A stretch of DNA of 64,000 nucleotides from Phycisphaerales bacterium (GTDB lineage: Bacteria; Planctomycetota; Phycisphaerae; Phycisphaerales; UBA1924): assembly GCA_029260295.1 (NCBI GenBank), contig JAJDDN010000008.1:902193-966192 (forward strand). Reading direction: 5' to 3'. Below the pieces are notes generated by a model. That model was not told the origin of the DNA. It ran no database searches and was given only the letters and a program-made list of their open reading frames with translations. Position 1 is the stretch's first letter. Every line of letters begins with the position of its first letter. Of this stretch, positions 1 to 10,057 are shown piece by piece. The translations under genes and the position numbers were made by a program.

Positions 1-951
1 GAGGAGGATCAGGAAGACTGGGCCTCCGATGAGGGCGGTGAGTACGCCGATGGGGATGCGGCCGGCGTTGGTTTCGATGACTCTGGTGATGAGATCGGCC
101 CCGACGACCATTGAAGCGCCGACGATTGCGGATCCAATAAGGAGCCCTTTGTGTCTGGGGCCGATGAGGACTCGGACGATGTGGGGGCTTACTAAGCCTA
201 CGAATCCGATGGGGCCTGCGAGGACGATTGAGATGGTGGTGAGGACGCCCGCGCCGACGAGTTGGGTGATTCGGATCTTTCCGATGCGGAGGCCGACGCT
301 TTTGGCTTCGTCGACGGGGAGGGCACCGGCGTCGTAGGACTTTGACTGGATGAGGGCGACCGCGATGACGAGGGCGGCGATGATTGATGCGATGATGAGG
401 TGGGTGCTTGTTAAATCTTCACGGAGGTGGCCCATCATCCATCGGGAGGTACCGAAGCCTCGGTCGGGCATCTGGGCGGCGACGAGCATGGTGGCGGCTC
501 CGAGGATGACCGAGGTAATGACGCCGATGAGGATCATGGTGACGGGGTCGATGACGCCTCGGCGCTGGGAGAGGGAGTAGACGAGGGCGAGGACGGTGAC
601 GGCTCCGATGAGGGCGGGGAGGGATGCTCCGCCGACGCTCAGGGTTGCACCAGTGATGAAGATGGTCAGGGTGACAGCGAATCCTGCTCCGGCGGACAAG
701 CCCATGAGGTCTGGGGCGGCGAGGGGGTTTCGGAGGAGGGATTGGAGGAGGACGCCGGCGACGCCGAGGGTTGAGCCGACGATTGCTCCGGTCCAGATGC
801 GGTGGATGCGAAGTTCTTGTATCAATGGGTCATCGGGAATCCCCCACCCCCCAAAGTGAAGACCGTTTGTGCCTGCCATGAGTCTGAGTATGGCGATAAG
901 GGCGAATGCTACAGCAAGGAGGAGAAGGATGGTGATAGATTTCCGGTTCAC
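1..951 (-). CDS. FecCD/BtuC-family iron-siderophore/cobalamin ABC transporter permease (3' end outside window)
   Basis: Manual minus-strand translation from a GTG start (VNRKSITILLLLAVAFALIAILRLMAG...) gives a continuous frame ending ...AGPIGFVGLVSPHIVRVLIGPRHKGLLIGSAIVGASMVVGADLITRV.., which is the FecCD permease signature. The supplied track missed it because it has a GTG start; the + ORFs here are shadows. Confidence 0.9.
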   Translation of the reverse strand, partial: MNRKSITILLLLAVAFALIAILRLMAGTNGLHFGGWGIPDDPLIQELRIHRIWTGAIVGSTLGVAGVLLQSLLRNPLAAPDLMGLSAGAGFAVTLTIFITGATLSVGGASLPALIGAVTVLALVYSLSQRRGVIDPVTMILIGVITSVILGAATMLVAAQMPDRGFGTSRWMMGHLREDLTSTHLIIASIIAALVIAVALIQSKSYDAGALPVDEAKSVGLRIGKIRITQLVGAGVLTTISIVLAGPIGFVGLVSPHIVRVLIGPRHKGLLIGSAIVGASMVVGADLITRVIETNAGRIPIGVLTALIGGPVFLILL

Positions 952-1021
952 GGTCTAGTTTATGCGCAGGACTGGTGCGGAGTGGTTAGGATGAGGAACA
1001 ACACTCTGGAAGGGGTTTGAC

Positions 1022-1591
1022 ATGACTGAGCCGAAGATTTTGTGGGATGCTGAGTTTGATCCGAAGATTAAATCGTATTACTTGTGGCCAACGACGATCT
1101 TTCTGTGCATTACGATCGTCGGTATCCCGTTTGCGATTGTGTATTTTATGCTGGGAAACTGGTTGATTCAAAAGCACATCGACAACCTGGGATGCTCGCT
1201 CAGTGAGCGGACTTTGGAGATCAAGAAGGGGATTCTCAACAAGACCGAATCAACGATCCCGCTGGAGAAAATTACGGATCTGCAGATGTTCCAGGGGCCG
1301 ATCATGCGGCAGCTTGGGCTTCGAGGGTTCAAGGTCGAGACGGCGGGGCAGTCGTCTGGGCCTGCTGGGGGATCGCTGGTCAATATGGTCGGGATTGTGG
1401 GTGCTGTGGAGTTCCGCAAGACGGTACTGGATCAGCGTGATCGTCTGGCTTCTGGGGGTCAGGCGGCGGTTGCATCGGTGGCCATTCCGGCGGCGGGTTC
1501 TGCTTTTGAGGCCTCGGATGGCTCGGCTGAGATTCTGAGCGAGATCCGGGATGTGCTGGTGCGGATTGAGTCCAAAATGGGCGATTCCTAG
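1022..1591 (+). CDS. PH domain-containing (bPH2/DUF304-type) membrane protein
   Basis: Two N-terminal hydrophobic segments, then 'LGCSLSERTLEIKKGILNKTESTIPLEKITDLQMFQGPIMRQLGLRGFKVET', typical of YdbS-like bPH2 proteins. Confidence 0.75.
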   Translation: MTEPKILWDAEFDPKIKSYYLWPTTIFLCITIVGIPFAIVYFMLGNWLIQKHIDNLGCSLSERTLEIKKGILNKTESTIPLEKITDLQMFQGPIMRQLGLRGFKVETAGQSSGPAGGSLVNMVGIVGAVEFRKTVLDQRDRLASGGQAAVASVAIPAAGSAFEASDGSAEILSEIRDVLVRIESKMGDS

Positions 1592-1683
1592 GGTATTGAT
1601 CCAAGGGTATTTGTGTGGGTGCGGGGGATGTAGGGGGCTATGATTGCCACCTGATCCAGATGACTTAAACCGAGGAAACTGCT

Positions 1684-2124
1684 GTGGCCAACCTGATTAC
1701 TTGCCGACTTGTGACACCGAGTGAAGAGCTTCTCAATGAAGAGGTGGTCTACGCCTCGGTCCCGCAGCACGATGGGCTTGTGGGGTGTCAGCATGGGACA
1801 TCGCCATTGGTTTCACAGCTCGGGATTGGCAAACTGCGTCTTGATTTCCCCAGCGATGCTGGCGGCGGATCGCGTGAGTACTTTGTTGATGGCGGGTTCC
1901 TCAAGATGGCTGACAATGAGCTGATCATTCTTGCTGAGCGTGCGGTTGCTGCTGAGGAGATTATCGAGAGCGAAGCGAAGGCCGAGTTGGCTGAAGCGAA
2001 TGCTCGGGTGATCCCTGACGATGCATCCAACAGGATGGAAGCGGTTGCTAAGTTGAGCCGGGAGCGTCAGGCGGCGGCACTCAAAGTCTCGATGGCCAAG
2101 ACGAGCAAGGTTGTGGGCATCTGA
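1684..2124 (+). CDS. atpC: F0F1 ATP synthase subunit epsilon
   Basis: 'LITCRLVTPSEELLNEEVVYASVPQHDGLVGCQHGTSPLVSQLGIGKLRLDF...FVDGGFLKMADNELIILAERAVAAEEI' matches the epsilon N-terminal beta-sandwich pattern. Confidence 0.88.
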   Translation: MANLITCRLVTPSEELLNEEVVYASVPQHDGLVGCQHGTSPLVSQLGIGKLRLDFPSDAGGGSREYFVDGGFLKMADNELIILAERAVAAEEIIESEAKAELAEANARVIPDDASNRMEAVAKLSRERQAAALKVSMAKTSKVVGI

Positions 2125-2148
2125 TTCTTGTTGATTAAAGACCTTTGA

Positions 2149-2176
2149 AAGCACCCTGCTTTGGGGTGTTTTTTTA
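2149..2176 (+). terminator. Rho-independent terminator after atpC
   Basis: GCACCC-TGCTTT-GGGGTG followed by a long T run. Confidence 0.7.
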
Positions 2177-2384
2177 TATCATGAGTTGGTGCCTTAATGT
2201 CCAAATAACTTGCGAACACGGGCAGTACATCTGCTAACCGGGTGAAATATATCAATTTTGAGCGATCTCCTGCCGATGAATAGATACAGGATCGCGTCCT
2301 TTTGGGCCTGCGAATTTGATTAGTGTGGGGTGGAATACGGGATCCATCTCGACTGTTGACTCCCGATGTGGTAGGATTTATACG

Positions 2385-2783
2385 ATGACCCGACTTCTTG
2401 CAACCTTGACCCTCATACTCGCGGGGCTTTCGCCTTGGGCGATCGGTCTGTCTGAGGGGATGGATTGCGGCGAGCAGGCTTGTGTGGTTGAGGTCGTTCA
2501 GGATAGTTGCTGCGGCGAACCTTCTGAGCCGATGTACTGCCCGATGTCCGATGGGCCTTGCCGGTGCGGGATTTCTGAGACTCCAGTTCCGGAACGGCAG
2601 CCGCCGGCTCCGCTTCCGAGCACCAACCATCCGACACTTGTGACTGTTTTAACTGCTCCACCGATCATGGTGGACTTGATGAGCGATGAGACCCTGCACG
2701 CCAAGGCGAGCGGGCTCGTTCTCTCCCCCACTTTCAGCTCTCACAACCAGAGGCAGGCCTCGCTGGGTGTTTGGCGGCTGTAG
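2385..2783 (+). CDS. small Cys-rich exported hypothetical protein
   Basis: ATG at 2385: MTRLLATLTLILAGLSPWAIGLSEGMDCGEQACVVEVVQDSCCGEP...YCPMSDGPCRCG; signal peptide followed by a Cys cluster, directly upstream of the cus-like operon. Confidence 0.6.
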   Translation: MTRLLATLTLILAGLSPWAIGLSEGMDCGEQACVVEVVQDSCCGEPSEPMYCPMSDGPCRCGISETPVPERQPPAPLPSTNHPTLVTVLTAPPIMVDLMSDETLHAKASGLVLSPTFSSHNQRQASLGVWRL

Positions 2784-2878
2784 ATCTTGAATCAGTAGAG
2801 AAGGTACGCGCATACATCTATGCGTGCTGTTCTATTTGACTCGATTTCTATCCGTATCCAAATACCTAGGAAGTTCCT

Positions 2879-4306
2879 ATGTCCTCCAAACTTTGTCTGT
2901 GTGCACTGAGTGCCTTTGCGGTTGTTGCCGCGACTGGTTGTTCGTCGCCGTTTGATCGTCGTGATTCGTATTCGAAGACGATGCCTCCGGAGATCCGGTA
3001 TCCTGAGCCGTCGGTGTACCGTGAGGGTGATGATCAGGGATCGTCGCCCCAGATCGGTGACGAGATCGCCAACGACGCGGACGAGTACATCCGGTACGCG
3101 TTGTTTCATAGCCCTGAGGTTGAGTCGGCGTATCAGCGTTGGCGGGTGGCTTCGGAGCGGCTGCCTCAGGTGCGGTCGCTGCCTGATCCCCGGCTGAACT
3201 TTGGGTTCTTTCTCAATGAGGTCGAAACCAGGGTTGGGCCTCAGCAGGCGCGGGTTGGGCTCCAGCAGACTTTTCCATGGATCGGGAAGCTCCGGGTGCG
3301 GGAGGACGCGGCGGCTAAGGGAGCCTTGGCGGCGTGGTTTCAGTATCAGGAGGCGCAGCTGCGGGTTGCTGAGCGGGTGATGATCGCGATGCATGATCTG
3401 GCGTATCTTGACCGGGCGACGGCGATCACGCGAGAGAGCTACGAGCTTTTGGTTTCGTTTGAAGAGGTTGTCCGGGCGCGGTACCGGCTTGGGAGTGGGT
3501 CGCACCCTCAGCTGATTCGGATCCAGGTTGAGCTTGGGCAGCTCGATGACCGGGTTGTGCAGCTTGAGTCGATGCGGGGATCGTATGTGGCGGCGCTCAA
3601 TGCGGTGTTGAATCGAAGCAGCTCGGCGACGGTGCCTGTGATTGAGAACTTGCCAGCGCATCTGGTGGATGATGATGCGGAGAAGATCGCGGATCTGGCG
3701 CGTGGGTCAAGCCCGGTGCTGGCGTCGATGAATCAACGGATCGAACAGGCACGGTTTGAGACCGATGTTGCTCGCAAGGACGGGTACCCGGATTTGACTG
3801 TCGGGATTGATTTCATTGTGACCGACGAGGCGGCGGGGCCGACGATTACTGAGAGCGGGGACGATCCGATTTTGCTGAGCTTTGGGATGAATCTTCCTAT
3901 ATGGCGTGAGAAGTATGACGCTGGGGTGCGCGAATCGATCGCCAAACGGCTCTCGATCAGCCACCAGCGGCAAGCGGCGTCCAATACGCTCTCTGCGCAG
4001 GTCCATCAGGTGTGGTTCGAGCATACCGATGCGGCGCGACGGGCGCGATTGTATGAAGATTCGTTGATCCCCAAAGCGAAGGAATCGCTCGCGGCGTCGA
4101 TGATCGGGTTCCGGAATGGGGATTCGGAGTTTCTTGATTTGCTTGATACGCAGCGGACGCTGCTTGAGTTTGCCATTACCGCAGAGCGGGCGCGGGCCGA
4201 TAGCGGCAAGGCGCTGGCGACACTCAACCGGTTGGTTGGGGAGCCGGTGCTGACACACACGCATGACCAAACAACTGACTTTACAACCGGCGAGGTGCAG
4301 CCATGA
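2879..4306 (+). CDS. TolC-family outer membrane efflux protein (CusC-like lipoprotein)
   Basis: Lipobox 'AFAVVAATGCSS'; TolC-like 'SLPDPRLNFGFFLNEVETRVGPQQARVGLQQTFPWIGKL'; genetic context with CusB/CusA. Confidence 0.88.
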   Translation: MSSKLCLCALSAFAVVAATGCSSPFDRRDSYSKTMPPEIRYPEPSVYREGDDQGSSPQIGDEIANDADEYIRYALFHSPEVESAYQRWRVASERLPQVRSLPDPRLNFGFFLNEVETRVGPQQARVGLQQTFPWIGKLRVREDAAAKGALAAWFQYQEAQLRVAERVMIAMHDLAYLDRATAITRESYELLVSFEEVVRARYRLGSGSHPQLIRIQVELGQLDDRVVQLESMRGSYVAALNAVLNRSSSATVPVIENLPAHLVDDDAEKIADLARGSSPVLASMNQRIEQARFETDVARKDGYPDLTVGIDFIVTDEAAGPTITESGDDPILLSFGMNLPIWREKYDAGVRESIAKRLSISHQRQAASNTLSAQVHQVWFEHTDAARRARLYEDSLIPKAKESLAASMIGFRNGDSEFLDLLDTQRTLLEFAITAERARADSGKALATLNRLVGEPVLTHTHDQTTDFTTGEVQP

Positions 4307-6333
4307 GTACGAAATCGAGCAAGTTCCAAAGTATGATCGGTTGGGTATGGAACCATATCTCTGCGTCGGTGGCACTGGTGCTGATTGTTGGTGCGTTGAT
4401 GCTGGGGTATTCCATTGGGCAACTCGCGGAGACCGTTGCTGGGGGCTCGGTGGTTGAACATGATCACGACGCGGAGCAGGCAGCGGGTGTTGATTACACC
4501 TGCTCGATGCACCCGTCGGTGCGGTTGTCTGATGGGGACGCGAAGTGCCCGATCTGCTTTATGGATCTGATCCCGGTGGCGACTGGTTCGCAGGACGGCG
4601 GGGATCGGCTGACGCTGTCTGAGTCGGCGATCGCGCTGAGTAGGATCGAGACGATGGAAGTCGGACGGTTCTTTCCGTCTGCTGAGGTTCGTCTGTACGG
4701 GAAGCTTGGGTACGACGAGACTTCCGTGGCCCGGATCAGTGCGTACTTTCCGGGGCGGATTGATCGGTTGTTTGTCAACTATGTCGGCGTGTCGGTCAAT
4801 GAGGGTGACCACCTTGCTGAGATGTACAGCCCGGAGTTGCTTGCAGCGTTTGAAGAACTCCGGCAGGCGAAGAACTCTTTGGAGCAATCAGCGAATGCGA
4901 GCGACTTTATGCGTGATACCTCCCGGCAGATCATGGATGCATCGCGTGAAAAACTCCGGCTCTTTGGTATTTCTCAAGAGCAAATCTCTCGTGTTGAAAC
5001 AGGGGACTTTGATTCGGATCAACTGACTATGTATTCGCCGATCAGTGGCGTGGTCACTCGGCTTGGTGCACGCGAGGGGGATTATCTGGAGACTGGGGAT
5101 CAGATAGCGACGGTGGCGGATCTTTCGCGGCTGTGGCTTGATCTTGAGGCGTACGAATCGCAGCTTCCGATGTTGCGATGGGGATTGCCGGTCACCTTTA
5201 CGGTCGAGGCGCATCCGGGTGAGGTGTTTGATGGGCGGATTTCGTTTATTGAGCCCATGGTTGATGATCGGACACGGACGGCGGCGGTGCGTGTGGCGGT
5301 CGACAATACGGACGGGCGGCTTAAGCCTGGGATGTTTGCGACGGCGGTTGCTCGGCCAAAGATTGCGGCGGATGGCGTGGTGGTGCCTGATGATCTTGCG
5401 GGCAAGTGGGTGAGCCCGATGCACCCTACGATTGTGAAGGATGATCCGGGATTGTGCGATGTGTGCGGGATGGATATGGTGAGCGTGGAGTCGCTGGGGA
5501 TTGTTGGTGATCCTGCGTTGGTTGCAATGCCTTTGGTGGTCCCGAGGTCTGCGGTGCTCTTTACGGGGACGCGGTCGCTTGTGTATGTCCGGGTTGCGGA
5601 TGAGGAGGAGCCAACTTACGAGGGGCGGGTTGTTCATCTTGGGCCTTTGGCTGGTGATTTTTATACGGTACGGTCTGGGATTGGAGAGGGTGAGGATGTT
5701 GTGGTGCATGGGGCGTTCCGGGTGGACAGCGCGATGCAGTTGCTTGCCAGGCCCAGTATGATGATGCCAGATGGTGGACGGAGTGGCGCGGGTCATAACC
5801 ACGGCGGGGATGCTGCTGATATGCCTGCGATGGATATGGAATCAGCGGTGCCTGATTCGTTTATGGAGGGTCTTGTGCCGGTGTACTCGGCGTATCTTGA
5901 TGCTCAGGAACAACTGGCGGATGATGATCTTGGTGGGTTTCTTGGAGCGGTTGTAGAACTCAACAAGTCTACGGAGTTGGTGAACACTTCGGGGCTCTTT
6001 GGCGAATCGTTGGGATTGTGGAATCGTTCTTCGAAGCAACTTTCGGTAAGCCTTGATGGGGCTGATATTGAAGATGCACGCAAACGGTTTGAGACGATGA
6101 CCGCGGGGGTGATGGCGTTGCAGCAGCGGTTTGGGAATCCGAGCGGCGAGACGCTGCATGTGGCGTTCTGCCCGATGGCCTTTGACTTCAAAGGTGCCAA
6201 GTGGATCCAGCGGGGCACGGAGATTAACAACCCGTACTTCGGTGATGCGATGCTGCGGTGCGGTGATATTCAGGAGACGCTTGAATCTGTAAAGGCCGGA
6301 GATGACCATGACAGGGGGCCTATTAATGACTGA
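4303..6333 (+). CDS. efflux RND transporter periplasmic adaptor subunit (CusB-like) with two heavy-metal-binding modules and a C-terminal DUF3347-like domain
   Basis: 'YTCSMHPSVRLSDGDAKCPICFMDLIPV' and 'WVSPMHPTIVKDDPGLCDVCGMDMV'; CusB hairpin/lipoyl region 'GRIDRLFVNYVGVSVNEGDHLAEMYSPEL'; C-terminal 'VPVYSAYLDAQEQLADDD...FCPMAFDFKGAKWIQ'. Confidence 0.92.
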   Translation: MSTKSSKFQSMIGWVWNHISASVALVLIVGALMLGYSIGQLAETVAGGSVVEHDHDAEQAAGVDYTCSMHPSVRLSDGDAKCPICFMDLIPVATGSQDGGDRLTLSESAIALSRIETMEVGRFFPSAEVRLYGKLGYDETSVARISAYFPGRIDRLFVNYVGVSVNEGDHLAEMYSPELLAAFEELRQAKNSLEQSANASDFMRDTSRQIMDASREKLRLFGISQEQISRVETGDFDSDQLTMYSPISGVVTRLGAREGDYLETGDQIATVADLSRLWLDLEAYESQLPMLRWGLPVTFTVEAHPGEVFDGRISFIEPMVDDRTRTAAVRVAVDNTDGRLKPGMFATAVARPKIAADGVVVPDDLAGKWVSPMHPTIVKDDPGLCDVCGMDMVSVESLGIVGDPALVAMPLVVPRSAVLFTGTRSLVYVRVADEEEPTYEGRVVHLGPLAGDFYTVRSGIGEGEDVVVHGAFRVDSAMQLLARPSMMMPDGGRSGAGHNHGGDAADMPAMDMESAVPDSFMEGLVPVYSAYLDAQEQLADDDLGGFLGAVVELNKSTELVNTSGLFGESLGLWNRSSKQLSVSLDGADIEDARKRFETMTAGVMALQQRFGNPSGETLHVAFCPMAFDFKGAKWIQRGTEINNPYFGDAMLRCGDIQETLESVKAGDDHDRGPIND

Positions 6334-9300
6334 TCAAACACCTCATGTGAATCCGGGTCCGATTGGGCGTGTTGTTCGGTTCTGCTTAGAACAGAAGCTT
6401 GTCGTGGCGTTGATTCTCTTTGTGATGATTTTTTGGGGGATCATGGTGGCGCCGTTTGATTGGTCGATCGGGGATCTGCCTCGGGATCCGGTGCCTGTTG
6501 ATGCGATCCCGGATATCGGTGAGAATCAGCAGATTGTGTTTACCGAATGGATGGGACGGAGCCCGCAGGATATAGATGATCAGATCTCGTATCCGATGAC
6601 TGTTGCACTGATGGGTATTCCGGGTGTCAAGGACATCCGTAGCTATTCAGTGTTTGGGTTCTCGACGATTTATATCGTGTTTGAGGATGGGGTTGAGTTT
6701 TATTGGTCGCGGTCACGGGTGCTTGAGAAACTCAACTCGCTTCCTGCGGGGACGCTGCCGACCGGAGTGAGCCCAACGCTTGGGCCTGACGCGACGGCGC
6801 TTGGGCAGGTGTTCTGGTACACGCTCGAAGGGCGTGATGAAAATGGCAACCCGACGGGTGGTTGGGAGCCCGATGAGCTGCGGTCTATCCAGGATTTTAC
6901 GGTCAAGTACCAGCTCGCGAGTGTTGAAGGTGTGAGCGAGGTGGCGTCTATTGGCGGGTTTGTGCGTGAGTATCAGGTTGATGTGAACCCCGATGCGATG
7001 CGGGCGGCGGGGATCTCGCTGAGCCAGGTGATTGATGCGGTCCGCAAGAGTAATCTTGATGTCGGTGCACGGACCCTTGAGGTGAACCGGGCCGAGTATA
7101 TTGTGCGGGGCCTAGGGTTCATCAAGAGCCCGGAGGATCTTGAGCAGACGGCGATTACATCGCGCGACGGCATTCCGATCCTTGTTGGGGATATTGCGCA
7201 TGTGGCGTTTGGACCGGCGCTGCGTCGCGGGGTGCTGACTAAGGCGGGTGTTGAAGCTGTGGGCGGGGTTGTGGTTGTTCGGTATGGCGAGAACCCGATG
7301 GCGACGATTGATCGGATCAAAGAGCAGATACAGCGGACGGCTTCTGGGCTGCCTACCAAGACCCTGGCGGACGGGACGGTTTCGCAGGTGACGGTTGTGC
7401 CGTTCTATGACCGGTCGGGGCTGATCAAAGAAACGCTTGGGACGCTGAACTCTGCGATCGAGCAGCAGATGTACATAACGATTCTGGTTGTGGTGCTGAT
7501 GGTGATGCATCTGCGGTCGAGTATTCTGATCGGGGCGATGCTGCCGATCACGGTGCTGGGGACCTTTATCGGGATGAAGGTGTTCCGTGTGGACGCCAAT
7601 ATCGTCGCGCTCTCTGGGATCGCGATCGCGATCGGAACGATTGTGGATGTCGGGATTGTGCTCAGTGAAAATATTTTGAGGCATCTTGAGGACGCGAGCG
7701 ATGACGAGCGGCCGTTGGAAGTAATTTATCGCGCGACGACCGAGGTCGGTGGCGCGGTGTTGACTGCGGTAGCGACGACGGTTGTTGGGTTCTTGCCTGT
7801 GTTTACGATGCAGGCGGCGGAGGGGAAGCTGTTTGGGCCCTTGGCGTATACGAAGACCTTTGCGTTGATTGCTTCGATCGTGATTGCCCTCACAATTTTG
7901 CCCGCGGCGGCTCATGTTCTTATGGGTATCCGGGTGCCTTCGAAATCAATCCGTGCGACGGCTTCGATCGTGCTGGCTCTGGTTGGGATTGTGATTTCGG
8001 TCATGATTCAGCCGCTGGGCGGGGTTCTGGTGACGGCGCTCGGGGTGTTTTATCTTGTTGATCAGTGGTTGCCCAAGGGGATTAGCCGAGCGGTGCGGTG
8101 GTCTACGAATCTTGTCGTTGTGTCGATTGTGCTGGTAGTGCTTGCCAGGTCTTGGGAGCCGCTGGGGCCGGAGCTTGGGACGGCAGGTAATGCGTTGTTT
8201 ATCGCGCTTGTTGTTGGTGTGTTGCTGCTGGCGTTCTGGATCGTGCGGATTCTGTTCCCGCTGATTCTTGGATGGGCCCTTGATCACAAGATCGTGGCGC
8301 TCTCGCCTGCGGTGTGTATCGCGGTCTTTGGGGCGACGGTTTGGCTCGGGTTTGATCAGGTGTGGGGCTGGCTGCCTGAACGGGTTCGGCAGACGGATCG
8401 GGCGGTTTCGATCGCCCACGCGCTGCCTGGGCTGGGCTCGGAGTTCATGCCATCACTGGATGAGGGATCGTTTTTGTACATGCCCTCGGCGATGCCTCAT
8501 GTTTCGATTGGTGAAGCGACGGACATTCTCAAGGAGCTTGATCTTCGGATTCTGAGTGTGCCCGAGGTGGAGATGTCGGTTGGGAAGATCGGGCGTGTTG
8601 ATAGCCCTCTTGATCCGGCGCCGATCTCGATGGTCGAGACGATTATCCAGTACAAGAGCGAGTACATCACCAGCGAGGACGGCGAGATGATCCGTCAGTG
8701 GCGTGATGAGATTCAGTCGCCGCAGGATATATGGGATGAGATTGTTCAAGCGGCGCAGATGCCGGGGGTCACGAGCGCACCCAAGCTGCAGCCGATCGAG
8801 ACTCGGATCGTGATGCTTCAGTCTGGGTTCAGGGCCCCGATGGGGATCAAGGTGTACGGGCCTGATCTTGAGACGATTGAATCGTTTGGACTAGAGCTTG
8901 AGCAGATACTCAAGGAAGTCCCAACGATTCAGCCCGCGGCGGTGTTTGCGGATCGGGTCGTGGGCAAGCCGTATTTGGAGATTGAAATTGATCGCCAGCG
9001 GATCGCTCGGTATGGGATTCAGATTGCCGACGTGCAAGAAGTGATCGAGGTTGCGATCGGCGGCAAGGCGCTGACGATGACGGTCGAGGGGCGTGAGCGG
9101 TATCCGGTCCGGGTTCGGTATCTTCGCGAGCTTCGTGACCAGCCCGATACGCTGACACAGATTCTGGTGCCGTCGCCGGACGGGACGCAGGTGCCGCTCG
9201 GTGAACTTGCGTCGATCAACTACCGGCGCGGGCCTCAGATGATTAAGAGCGAGGACACTTTCCTTGTGGCGTATGTTTTGTTTGACAAGCAGCCGGGGAC

Positions 9301-10057
9301 GGCGGAGGTTGCGGTTGTGCATGATGCGCAGGCGTATATTGATGAGCAAATTCGATCAGGTCGGCTTGTGGTCCCTGCGGGCGTGAGCTATGTCTTCTCG
9401 GGTTCGTACCTCAATCAGATCCGCGCGGCCAAGCGCTTGAGCATTGTGCTGCCGCTGTCGTTGATGGTGATTTTCTTGCTCTTGTATTTCCAGTTCAAGA
9501 AGGTCAGCGTGACGCTGATGGTGTTCTCTGGTGTCTTTGTCGCGTGGGGCGGCGGGTTCATGATGCTCTGGTTGTACGGGCAGCCTTGGTTTATGGACTT
9601 TGATGTGATGGGCACGAACATGCGTGAGTTGTTCCAGATCCGTCAGTACAACCTGAGCGTTGCGGTGTGGGTTGGGTTCTTGGCGCTCTTTGGGATCGCG
9701 ACTGATGACGGGGTGATTATGGCGACGCGGATTGAGCAGGCGATGCGTGAGGACAAGCCTGATTCGATCAAGGCGATCCGCCAAACGGTGATTATTGGCG
9801 GGCGTCACCGGATCCGCGCGGCGGTGATGACCAGCGCGACGACGATCCTTGCGCTGCTGCCTGTTTTGACCAGCACCGGTCGCGGTGCAGATATTATGAT
9901 CCCGATGGCGATCCCGACCTTTGGGGGGATGGCCGTGGCGTCTATTACCTGGTTTGTTGTTCCAATCCTGTATTGCTGGGCGCAGGAATGGAAGATCCGA
10001 TTGTCCAATGCTCCATTTACAAACACGAAAACTCTCAAAGAAGGAGATCTCTCATGA
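6326..10057 (+). CDS. efflux RND transporter permease (CusA/HME family)
   Basis: 'DAIPDIGENQQIVFTEWMGRSPQDIDDQISYPMTVALMGIPGVKDIRSYSVFGFSTIYIVFEDG', '..GIATDDGVIMATRIEQAM..', typical of heavy-metal RND permeases; ATG at 6326 overlaps the end of the adaptor gene. Confidence 0.95.
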   Translation: MTDQTPHVNPGPIGRVVRFCLEQKLVVALILFVMIFWGIMVAPFDWSIGDLPRDPVPVDAIPDIGENQQIVFTEWMGRSPQDIDDQISYPMTVALMGIPGVKDIRSYSVFGFSTIYIVFEDGVEFYWSRSRVLEKLNSLPAGTLPTGVSPTLGPDATALGQVFWYTLEGRDENGNPTGGWEPDELRSIQDFTVKYQLASVEGVSEVASIGGFVREYQVDVNPDAMRAAGISLSQVIDAVRKSNLDVGARTLEVNRAEYIVRGLGFIKSPEDLEQTAITSRDGIPILVGDIAHVAFGPALRRGVLTKAGVEAVGGVVVVRYGENPMATIDRIKEQIQRTASGLPTKTLADGTVSQVTVVPFYDRSGLIKETLGTLNSAIEQQMYITILVVVLMVMHLRSSILIGAMLPITVLGTFIGMKVFRVDANIVALSGIAIAIGTIVDVGIVLSENILRHLEDASDDERPLEVIYRATTEVGGAVLTAVATTVVGFLPVFTMQAAEGKLFGPLAYTKTFALIASIVIALTILPAAAHVLMGIRVPSKSIRATASIVLALVGIVISVMIQPLGGVLVTALGVFYLVDQWLPKGISRAVRWSTNLVVVSIVLVVLARSWEPLGPELGTAGNALFIALVVGVLLLAFWIVRILFPLILGWALDHKIVALSPAVCIAVFGATVWLGFDQVWGWLPERVRQTDRAVSIAHALPGLGSEFMPSLDEGSFLYMPSAMPHVSIGEATDILKELDLRILSVPEVEMSVGKIGRVDSPLDPAPISMVETIIQYKSEYITSEDGEMIRQWRDEIQSPQDIWDEIVQAAQMPGVTSAPKLQPIETRIVMLQSGFRAPMGIKVYGPDLETIESFGLELEQILKEVPTIQPAAVFADRVVGKPYLEIEIDRQRIARYGIQIADVQEVIEVAIGGKALTMTVEGRERYPVRVRYLRELRDQPDTLTQILVPSPDGTQVPLGELASINYRRGPQMIKSEDTFLVAYVLFDKQPGTAEVAVVHDAQAYIDEQIRSGRLVVPAGVSYVFSGSYLNQIRAAKRLSIVLPLSLMVIFLLLYFQFKKVSVTLMVFSGVFVAWGGGFMMLWLYGQPWFMDFDVMGTNMRELFQIRQYNLSVAVWVGFLALFGIATDDGVIMATRIEQAMREDKPDSIKAIRQTVIIGGRHRIRAAVMTSATTILALLPVLTSTGRGADIMIPMAIPTFGGMAVASITWFVVPILYCWAQEWKIRLSNAPFTNTKTLKEGDLS

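Noticed and set aside
29-859. Overlapping + strand ORFs at the window start
   Set aside because: Shadow ORFs of the minus-strand FecCD permease gene, which reads continuously with family motifs.
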